64,000 nt of DNA from Novakomyces olei (taxonomy: Eukaryota; Ascomycota; Novakomycetes; Novakomycetales; Novakomycetaceae): positions 434,001 to 498,000 of the forward strand of contig JADEYG010000009.1 of the NCBI GenBank assembly GCA_016906335.1, given 5' to 3'. This document shows, in pieces, positions 55,481 through 64,000 of the stretch. The position numbers were made by a program, and so were the translations under genes. Under the pieces are notes generated by a model. That model saw only the letters and a program-made list of their open reading frames with translations, made no database searches and was not told the origin of the DNA. Positions within the stretch are counted from its first letter, which is position 1; the number at the start of each line of letters is the position of its first letter.

Positions 55481-56716
55481 ATGAGACGGCAGAGCTTGTC
55501 GCTCGATGCGACACCGCACGCAGAACCGGACGCGGTCTTTGAGCTGTCGCGGCGGTACGGAATTGACGATAATAAGAACAAAATAAATCTCGGCGTCGGA
55601 GCGTACCGCGACACAAAAGGCCGCCCTGTCGTATTGGGCAGTGTGCGAAAAGCTCTGCGCCGGGTCTATGACGAGTCTGCGCTGCACTTTGAGTACTCGA
55701 CGATGGCGGGTATCGCCGAGTACACTGACCTCGCCGCGCGGACCGTCTTTGGCCGCGGCAGCCGGCGACTGAACAGCGGCGAAATTGCCTCTGTCCAGAC
55801 CGTCGGTGGCACCGGCGCAAACCATTTAGCCGCTCTCTTTCTCCGCCAATTCTGGCCGCACTCTTCCGCCCGGCCGCGTATTTACGTAAGCAATCCTACG
55901 TGGGCCAACCATCACGTGCTCCTGTCCGCCGCGGGTCTGGAATGCGTTCCCTACGCGTACTGGGACGCGTCGGCACGCGCTATCGATATTGAGGGAATGC
56001 TGAGCGCGTTACGCGACGCGCCGGAGGGCAGTATCGTGCTCCTGCACGCGTGCGCACACAATCCCACGGGCGTCGATCCCACGCAAGAGCAGTGGCGGCA
56101 GATTGCGCGTGTCGTGCTGTCGCGTGGGCTGTTGCCCTTCTTTGACGCTGCCTATTTGGGCTTCGCGAGCGGCGATCTCGACGCGGATGCGTGGGCTGTC
56201 CGCGAGTTCTTTGACGTGTTCGGTATGGAGGGAGTCGTGTGCCAGAGCTTTTCAAAGTCAATGGGGCTCTATAGCGAACGCACGGGGGCTCTGCACGTTG
56301 TCTGCCAATCACAATCGCGCAGCAATGTGCTCTCACAACTCGCTCACCTCGCGCGGTCAGAGTACTCGTGCCCTCCGTCCAACGGAGCACGTATCGCTCT
56401 CTGCGTCCTCGGCAGCAGCGACCTTTTTAGACTATGGCAGACGGAGCTGCAGACTATGGCCCAGCGGATCCGCGATATGAGGGCCGCTCTGCGCTCCGCT
56501 CTCGAGACACGAGGCACTCCGGGATCCTGGCGCCATATTACGGAGCAGATTGGCATGTTTTCTTACACGGGACTCACGCCTGCTCAAGTGCACAGGCTCG
56601 TGGAGGAGTACCACGTCTACTGCACCGACAATGGCCGCATCAGTGTCAGCGGGATTACGCCAGACAACGTCGAGTACCTGGCCGATTCGATAGACGCATG
56701 CGTTCGGTCTGCTTAG
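55481..56716 (+). CDS. AAT2: Aspartate aminotransferase
   Basis: PLP enzyme exchanging amino groups between aspartate/2-oxoglutarate and oxaloacetate/glutamate. Single exon, 411 residues, without an obvious mitochondrial presequence, so probably cytosolic or peroxisomal (Aat2-like). Substrate and cofactor sites: NLGVGAYRDTKGRPVV near the start, SVQTVGGTGANHLAA, NPTWANHHVL, HACAHNPTGVDPTQEQW (Asn-Pro-Thr-Gly), FFDAAYLGF, and QSFSKSMGLYSERTG with the PLP lysine near residue 259. GRISVSGITPDN carries the C-terminal arginine position for the substrate carboxylate. The gene is clearly GC-richer, with more GCG/CGC codons, than its neighbours. Confidence 0.93.
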   Translation: MRRQSLSLDATPHAEPDAVFELSRRYGIDDNKNKINLGVGAYRDTKGRPVVLGSVRKALRRVYDESALHFEYSTMAGIAEYTDLAARTVFGRGSRRLNSGEIASVQTVGGTGANHLAALFLRQFWPHSSARPRIYVSNPTWANHHVLLSAAGLECVPYAYWDASARAIDIEGMLSALRDAPEGSIVLLHACAHNPTGVDPTQEQWRQIARVVLSRGLLPFFDAAYLGFASGDLDADAWAVREFFDVFGMEGVVCQSFSKSMGLYSERTGALHVVCQSQSRSNVLSQLAHLARSEYSCPPSNGARIALCVLGSSDLFRLWQTELQTMAQRIRDMRAALRSALETRGTPGSWRHITEQIGMFSYTGLTPAQVHRLVEEYHVYCTDNGRISVSGITPDNVEYLADSIDACVRSA

Positions 56717-57078
56717 CTCTGCACGTTTGTAGAATTAGATTAGATTAGATTAGATTAAAAAGTAGATTAAGTAGATTAGATTAGATTAGATTAGATTAGA
56801 TTAGATTATCAAAAAGCAAACATTACAGCTCCACACAATGTTCTTTTAAACATCTTCTCTGAATAGCTGTTCTTCTACATACGTGTTTGTTCTATATAGT
56901 GGTTCTGAATAGCCCCTGTAGATAGCTCTTCCAAGTGGCGAATACATGCCTAATCTATCCAGCTTTCTTATTTATAATAATTATTTTCAAACATTCACAA
57001 TGCTCGACGATAATTCGATGTACGTATAAAATACGGCATACTTGTTTGCTTGCACTTTTCTAAACATGTCTCATATCA
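56717..57078. other. Intergenic, convergent, with TTAGA array
   Basis: 3' spacer with two blocks of ATTAG pentamer repeats at 56735-56805. No gene. Confidence 0.7.
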
Positions 57079-59234
57079 TCACGCGTCAAGCTGCTGCGCT
57101 GATTGTAATTGTGTCAAAAGTTCCTCGGCCACGTCCTCCTTTCCAACCACAAATACGTACAAATCAAGTCCTGTGCCGTCCGGCTTTACGCTCTGAAACC
57201 TAATCTGCCTTTTCTCCCGCCTATACTCAATCCCCTTGGCTATTCCCAAATTGCAAATTACCCGGCCAGACCCTTCCATGCGCACAAGCACACGTGCTTT
57301 ATTTGTTTCTTTATTCACATTGACTTTGAGGACGCCTACTCCGAGATCCCTGTACGCTTTTTCTTCTTTACTAAACAGTTTGACTTTGGCCCGTGTCAAG
57401 TACTTTGTATCCTCGTCCTCCTCTCCTTTGCCTTTGCCCGATACCAAATCGTCATTCGTCCGTGGCTCTGCTGCCTCTGCTACTTCGTTCTCGTCTTCGC
57501 GTGCCTCTAAAGACTCTGGTTTCGAGGCTGTCGGTGTTGCAGCTTTTTGAGGCGAAAGGCCAAATGAAAACCCTGTCGTTGAAGAGGCACCAGCAGCAGG
57601 AGACTTTTGTCCAAAGGCTCCAAACTCACCAAAGGCAGTTGCTGCTGGAGCTGAAGATGTATCATCAGTGGCGCCCGTTGAACTCTGAGATAATGATCCA
57701 AACTTGAAAGCCGGTTTAGCTGCTGATTGCTGCTCAGAGTCCGAGTTGCCCAGAGGGTTATTAAATGTAAATTTTGGAGGAGCTGCTCCGGAGCCCGTAG
57801 GCTCTGAGCCGAATCTGATTGGCTGATCTGGAGTCCATGAAAAGTTCTTTTGCGGCGGAGTACCTTTGGCCACGTTCCCTGCAAAGGAAAAAATAGGGTT
57901 AGGGGTTTCCACTTTTTCAGGTTGAGCAGACTGTTCAGATTTATCCTTTGCACCAAACGATCCGCCAAAGGAAAAAGCAGATTGTGCGTTATCGCCAGCT
58001 TGCGATTTACTGGCACCGGCTCCAAAAGAGAAGGCGGGCTTGGGGGTTTCCTCCGGCAAACTCGTGTCTTTTTTTACGCTATTATCTTGTGCCATGTCGG
58101 TTTGCTTTTCAGTGGAGAATGAAAAGGCCGATGTGTTTGTATCGCTGACGTTTGCCGGTTTGAATGAGAAACTCGGTGCCGTACCGCCTGCAATAGATTT
58201 GTTTGCCAAACTTAAAGCATCCGCATTGCTTTTCGCAAAACTGTTCGTAGAGGAATCGTCCTTTTCGCTTGCTGAGCCTGCAGCCGAGTTATTAGGCCCA
58301 GAAGAAAAGCTGAAAAGTGGTTTAGCTTCTGATTCCTTATTCTTCTCATTATTTGGTTTGTTTGCTTCTGCAGTTTCGGATTCTTGTTGAGGGCTTTGGT
58401 GTGTTCCATATTCGCTCGCTGATTTGCCAAATGTAAATGGCGACGGGCCAGTCTTATTGCCAAAGGAAAAGCTCGGTGCTGGCGAAGGCGCGGTACTATT
58501 AAACGCAGATGCAGAATCATCTCTAGTCTCTGCTAAAGGCGCATTGCCACTTTTACGGGAGAGAGAAGCATCCGGAATAGCGTCCCAGTGTGTAGAGTAC
58601 TGTTGGAATAACGATTTCAAGCAGCTAAAGGCATTGTTCTCCAAGCTCTGTTGAACTGCTTTCATAAATCCATAATTTAAGGCACGTCTTTTTACAAACG
58701 TTGTATACTCCGCATTCTCTTTCTCCGGTGCATTCGACTCTGCAGCCGCTGGCGAAAACGGTTTAGCGGCCGGAGCCGAACCAAAACTGAAGAGCGGAGC
58801 TTTCGGTGCCTCGCTGTTGGCTGCATTAGCGTCTAAACGCCGTCGCGATTTTGGTATAGCAATTCTAGAATTAGTAATGAATTAATTTGAAATTTTCAAG
58901 CAACAGAATCATCTTTGTTCGGTTGGATTCGATTCGATTTTATTTTAATTTATTTTTGGTTTGAATTTAAATTTTTTATTTTATTTGTGCAAGGCAAAGC
59001 AATGACTCAGCAATCTTGATTCGTCCATTGTCTGTTTGAACAGCTTTCTTGCTCTCCGCCACTCATTGCATTGTTCCATAATCTCTTACACCTTTATTCA
59101 GAGCCGTACCTTCTTGTAGCCAAAACTTCAGGCAAAGCCGTTCTCGCTGGATCAGGTTGAGTGTCGCGCTCGTCCATGTCCTCATCGTCGGGCGAGTCCT
59201 TTGTTATTTGATTATCCGCTCCGCGTTTTGCCAT
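57079..59234 (-). CDS. NUP2: FG nucleoporin Nup2 / Nup50 family
   Basis: Mobile nuclear-basket nucleoporin that binds importin alpha and Ran and speeds cargo release. Exons 59234-59110 and 58864-57079 give 636 residues. The N-terminal importin-alpha-binding region MAKRGADNQITKDSPDDED matches Nup2 (KRxADxQI). The 245-nt intron lies before IAIPKSRRRLDA, again as in Nup2 (RKIAMPKRR). A long FG region follows (about 60-480) with many FSFG/FxFG units (PSFSFGNK, PLFSFSSG, TSAFSFST, PAFSFGAG, TGFSFGLS). The C-terminal Ran-binding domain (about 515-630) shows TRAKVKLFSKEEKAYRDLGV, GVLKVNVNKETNKARVLVRM and FVVGKEDVAEELLTQL. It diverges from WBP1 across a 550-bp region full of AAT repeats. Confidence 0.95.
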
Positions 59235-59784
<550 letters not shown>

Positions 59785-61478
59785 ATGGCGTTCTTGCCAG
59801 TAGCAAAGGTGCTTTGCCTCTGTCTATGTGCATTCGCTGCAGTGTTCAAGCCAATTGCTGCCACATCTATTACGGGCTCACGTTTACTGGCTGTACTGGA
59901 TGCAGCTACAGCTGCGGACAGTTATTCCCAGTTTCTCGGCTCGTTTGAGGGTAAGCTTTGCCAGGCTTATACGTTTTTGGGTTCCATCAAGACATTACTG
60001 TTTTGTTTTTTGAGCTCTGAAATCGTTTTGCTTGTGAATGTTATTATATTTGAGATTCTTTGGCCCAATTGCTAACAAATAGAACGGGGATATGATATTA
60101 CCCTAATAGATCCGAAAACAGACGCGAAGCCTCTGTTCGAGAACGATGTACGGTCGTTTGATCACGTTTTAATTTTCACTACCAATTCAAAAAGTATGCT
60201 GTGCCAGACGATTTTTTGCAATTTATTTTATTTTATTACGATTTTTATTGGTTATTATAATCTTTCTTTGGCAAAACTAATTCTTCTAGCACTCGGACCC
60301 GAATTGACAGCTCGTTCTCTCGTAAGTTTTGTCAATGATGGTGGGAATATCATTTGTGCTACTTCGCAATATGTGCCTGAGCCTGTACGTGAACTAGGAG
60401 CGCAGATCGGTGTTACTTTTGCGCCACGAGGCTCAGTTTTGATTGATCATTTTTCCAATAATGGTGATTATCGCACCGTTGTTTCGTCCCGTATTACGGA
60501 AAATCCGTTTGTTTCTTCGTCTAAAGGCGCAATCGAATATTCTGGGACGGCTCAAGTACTCAGCAATAGTCCTTTGCTCTTGCCAGTCTTACGGGCAGAG
60601 CGCACTGCTTATGTTTACGATCCTGAGGAGGATATTTCCGGTATTGATGGTGATGTTTTTGCCGCTGGTACTCAAGCGTTTCTGGTCACGGCTTTTCAGG
60701 CACGTAACGGAGCTCGAATTTTACTTTCTGGAAGCGTGCAGCTCTTTGCAAATGATTTCAGCAAGCCTAATGGTGATTTTGTGCGTGACATAAGCAAGTG
60801 GGCCTTTCAAGAATCGGGAGTTTTACGCTCAACAGGCTTGCAGCATTACAAATTAGATGATAAACAAAAAGTTACCGAGATGCAGCACCTTTACAAAGCA
60901 ACTGAAGATAGTTTCACTCTGGATAATCCTCGCATGTATCGCATCAAGGACGTTGTGGTATGATCAGGCTCCCCTTCTTTCTTTCTGTTTTTCGTTTAAT
61001 TAAATACACGTACATATTGTTTGGCTTGCCGCACTTGACGCTAACTGTACAGGAATTTCGCATCGGGTTTTCCGGGGCTGTTGACGGAAACTGGTTCCCT
61101 TACGAGGCAAATGATGTGCAGCTGGAGCTGATAATGCTGGATTCTTATGTGCGACAGACAATGGAACTTTCTGGCACTGATGGAGCAAACGCATATTACC
61201 GTGCTCTTGTAATGCTACCCGATCACCATGGAGTATTCACGTTTCGAGTCAACTATAAGCGTCCAGGCCTTACACCCGTGGATGTTAAAGATATAGTTAC
61301 TATTCGGCACTTTTGGCATAACGAATATCCCCGCTTTCTGTCTGCCGCCTGGCCGTACTATACCGCCACTGCTTCAGTCACAATAGCCTTTTCCGCTTTC
61401 GTAGTGCTCTGGCTTTTCAATGTTGATACAAAGGAAGAACAGAGGCGAAAGTTGGAAGCTTCAAAGAAGGCACAGTAA
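59785..61478 (+). CDS. WBP1: Oligosaccharyltransferase subunit Wbp1 (OST48)
   Basis: Essential non-catalytic subunit of the ER oligosaccharyltransferase for N-glycosylation. Exons 59785-59950, 60083-60193, 60290-60957 and 61053-61478 give 456 residues. A signal peptide (about 1-26, VLCLCLCAFAAVFKPIAA) leads to LLAVLDA. The GIFT-like luminal domain has YDITLIDPKTD, FDHVLIFTTNSK, LTARSLVSFVNDGGNIICAT and RILLSGSVQLFANDF. Exon 4 carries YYRALVMLPDHHGVFTFRVN and RHFWHNEYPRFLSAAWPYY before a C-terminal transmembrane helix (about 420-440). The end KKAQ is a dilysine ER-retrieval signal, as in yeast Wbp1. Acceptors follow CTAACAAATAG and CTAACTGTACAG. Confidence 0.96.
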
Positions 61479-61862
61479 ATCAAACTTTAAAGAGAATAAA
61501 GAGAAACTGGCTGATTACAAACCTCTACAAACAATGTCTCGTGTTTTAAAAAGGTCAGAATATAATATATTTAGGCAGTGATTAATGATAAAAAAAGTAT
61601 GGCATTATGAAGGCAGACAGGCCGACTAATCAAGGCTAATTATGTAGCAATCTCCGCCTGGAATGATTTGATTCAAAAGTGTTTTTAATAAAGTAACGCA
61701 TATTCATGACTATACAGCTATACAAACGCTAAAATGAATAAACATTTTGTAATAAACTAACAGACTCGTACAGGCAATAAGAAATAGTAAAGATAAGTGT
61801 ACGTAGAAAAGTCTAGAGAAAAAAAGAAGTGGAAGAAGACAGGTGCCAAGAGCCAATGAAAC
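61479..61862. other. Intergenic, convergent
   Basis: 3' spacer, AT-rich, no gene seen. Confidence 0.65.
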
Positions 61863-64000
61863 CTATGCGCTCTGAACTTTTAGAGACGATGATTTTTCAT
61901 AATTTGCAGTGTCCGAATCGGCAGTCGTGATCTCAATTCCATCCATGTTTCCTTGTTGCATGAAAAGATAATTGTCGGCCTCATCATACAGCTCACTCCA
62001 TTTTTTCGGAGCATCCGGCGAAACTGGCCAAATCAGATGTGAAATATAATACAGGCCTCCGCTCAAAAAGACGCCGAAAAAATAGTTGAGATTAAAAATG
62101 TACGTGGCGCCTTGAGAATTGGCTGCATTTGTTAGCCATTATCATTTTGAAAAATAATAAAAGTAATGACTTACGTCCACCAACGTTCCCAATGAATCCA
62201 GGCAGATTAATAGCGACGCCGCAGAGGTAGCAAACGAATCCACGAATGCTGAAACCTTTGTGATACCAGTACGGGCTTTCTTTTCCCCAAATGTACAAGC
62301 CAGAAAGACGAAGGTAGCCCTTCCGACAAAAATACTGATATTAGTATAAGGCTGTTCAAAAATGAATAAGTGGAATGATAGAAACATACATAATCCGTGA
62401 TTATAACACCGCTGATACTGGAAAGAAATACAGAGTAAGCGCTCAAACTTGCGGTAAACTGGTTCGAGCTCTTGAGCAGCTGGAAGGGGCAAATTGCGAG
62501 GCCAATACAAGCACAAACATAGCATCCACGGCGAATATTGATAAAGGGTGGGCACAAGGCGGCCATATCGTTTCCAGCACTAGAATTAGCAAACACTCAC
62601 GAATAACTAGACAAAACAAGAAAAATTGAAACAAAACAAAATAAATGTAGCATGAGCTTCAATATTCGTCTCTAAAATCATACCTTATACAGTTGGCCGA
62701 CAGGTTAATACCAATTTGTGCGAGAATAAATCCGGCAGATATGAAAAATACACCAGCACGATCAGCGCTGCTATTGTACCCACGTTCGCGATCAACAAAA
62801 GCGTCCAGGACGGAAAGAGGATCCCATTGAACTTCACCATTAAAAATAGAGGCACTCGCTGAACCAACGAGAACACCGATGAGTGAAGTAATACCAAATC
62901 CGAGTACAATTCCTGTCCATTGGGGGATAATTGCATTCCTTGGCTGACGAGCAAATCGCGAAAAGTCGGAGGCATTCGCGATTAGCGTAGCAAAATTGCC
63001 CATACAAGATATAATAGCAGTAGTAAAAGTCCAGCTGAACTCGGAGCCATGTACAGTATTGCCCGCATGGAGGTAGGGGCCAGCTCCATGGGCACGGACC
63101 AGAGTCCAGATGAGAAAGGCAATAGCCAATGGCGGAGTAACATACGCCTTGAAGGTGAAAAGATGGCGAAGTCTATGTACAGGATGCCACATAATCGGCA
63201 GCTGAATTAGCCAAAAGATGAAAAACGACACAAAATCTCTTGTACTCGTTCCACTTGACTCGGGGATATGGTTTGGGATGTATCGGAAAGACGGCGCAAG
63301 AGAGTACTGTCGTTAGAATTTAGAAATAAAGAGAGTCAGAATATAATAACGCTCAAATGATTTAGACGGAATTGAACTTTTAATTGAGGCATAAAATAGT
63401 AAACAAAAGAAAAGCCTCTCATAATCTTCAAATCATAAATAGTTTCAGACATACAATCAAAAGCTTGACACAGTTTCCGCCGATATAGCTCTGTACGCTA
63501 AACCAGACAATCGACATTACGACACGATTGAGGACGGGCCAAAGACTAAAATTAAGTTTTCAATAATGCGTTACAATACTTACGCTCCGATAGTTCCAAA
63601 CGACGCACGGCACGCTACAGGGAACGAGATGTGGTAGACGGCGCCAATACGGGCACTTATACAGACAAAAGTAGCGGCAATACTGTAACCGACCCACACG
63701 CAAATCCAAGCCTGCCACCAGTTGAGGCCGGCCGCAATACTTGTACTCGCAATCATCCAAGCTTCAGGTTAGAATTGGCTCTTGAACGACGGAAATAGGA
63801 GGAAGAAATGAAAAGAGTGAAGAGGTGAACTAGACAAGGAACAGAAGCATTAAAGCATCATTGGACAATGCCGAGATTAAAACACAAATCCTAGCATATG
63901 AATTGTATATTCACAAGAGAAATAGACTAGGCAAGACGGCAAACGGTCGTCTCTAAAACTTACTGTTGATATTGATAGAATCTGCCAGCCAAAACGCGAC
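61863..64000 (-). CDS. NCS1 permease (uracil/uridine/allantoin type), 5' end outside the window
   Basis: Plasma-membrane proton symporter of the Fur4/Dal4/Fui1 branch, taking up a nucleobase, uridine or allantoin. Seven visible exons on the minus strand: 64000-63964 (continuing beyond the window), 63761-63584, 63545-63455, 63306-62684, 62579-62390, 62334-62175 and 62110-61863; 508 residues seen. Joins give [118 protein letters not shown] and [20 protein letters not shown], all standard NCS1 segments in membrane-helix order. The cytosolic C-terminus is acidic. The start and about the first 60-100 residues are missing. The exact substrate is not readable. Confidence 0.92.

Overview
This is nuclear DNA of an ascomycete fungus, most likely a yeast-like, early-branching lineage (a basal Saccharomycotina yeast or a Taphrinomycotina member). 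The evidence is: Zn2Cys6 regulators; fungal versions of Ymr1, Moh1, Vps53, Ssu72, Sip3, Nup2, Wbp1, Vps21 and Apn1; a retained respiratory complex I subunit; and an EB1 protein that reads closest to fission-yeast Mal3. Introns are short (about 40 to 380 nt), with GTRNGT-type donors and a CTAAC/CTAAT branch site only about 5-12 nt before the acceptor AG. CTG codons fall on conserved leucines (eL6, Ssu72), so the code looks standard. Spliced models were built by eye from frame, donor/acceptor sites and family conservation.

Layout. 0-5 kb: a Zn2Cys6 regulator (+) facing a C2H2 zinc-finger gene (-). 6-16 kb: EB1/BIM1 (+), myotubularin YMR1 (-), Yippee/MOH1 (+), GARP subunit VPS53 (-). 16-24 kb: complex I NDUFA5-type subunit (+), two unrecognised genes (-), SSU72 (-), a probable nuclear-encoded mitochondrial ribosomal protein uS3m (+), triple-KH protein PBP2 (-). 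24-35 kb: the large lipid-transfer protein SIP3 (-), a repeat-rich intergenic stretch, and one whole-looking Ty1/copia element (-) with matching LTRs and a 5-bp target duplication. 35-46 kb: a large Zn2Cys6 regulator (+), Rab5/VPS21 (+), an unrecognised 789-residue protein (-), a possible small spliced gene (+), and a membrane-anchored conserved fungal protein (-). 46-64 kb: an acidic Ser-rich protein (+), an NmrA-family reductase (-) with two promoter palindromes, a small spliced membrane protein (+), ETF-beta (-), APN1 (-), eL6 (+), aspartate aminotransferase (+), NUP2 (-), WBP1 (+), and the 3' part of an NCS1 permease (-) running off the right edge.

There is no operon-like or cluster logic; these are mostly housekeeping genes in mixed orientation. 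Spacers are full of simple repeats: long (TTTA)n, (AAT)n and minisatellites, some inside introns and one inside a shared divergent promoter. No tRNA, rRNA or CRISPR was recognised. The most interesting items are the nuclear uS3m, the first coding exon of MOH1 that is only ATG, several small or orphan spliced genes, the palindrome pair upstream of the NmrA-type gene, and the very young copia insertion beside a regulator gene.
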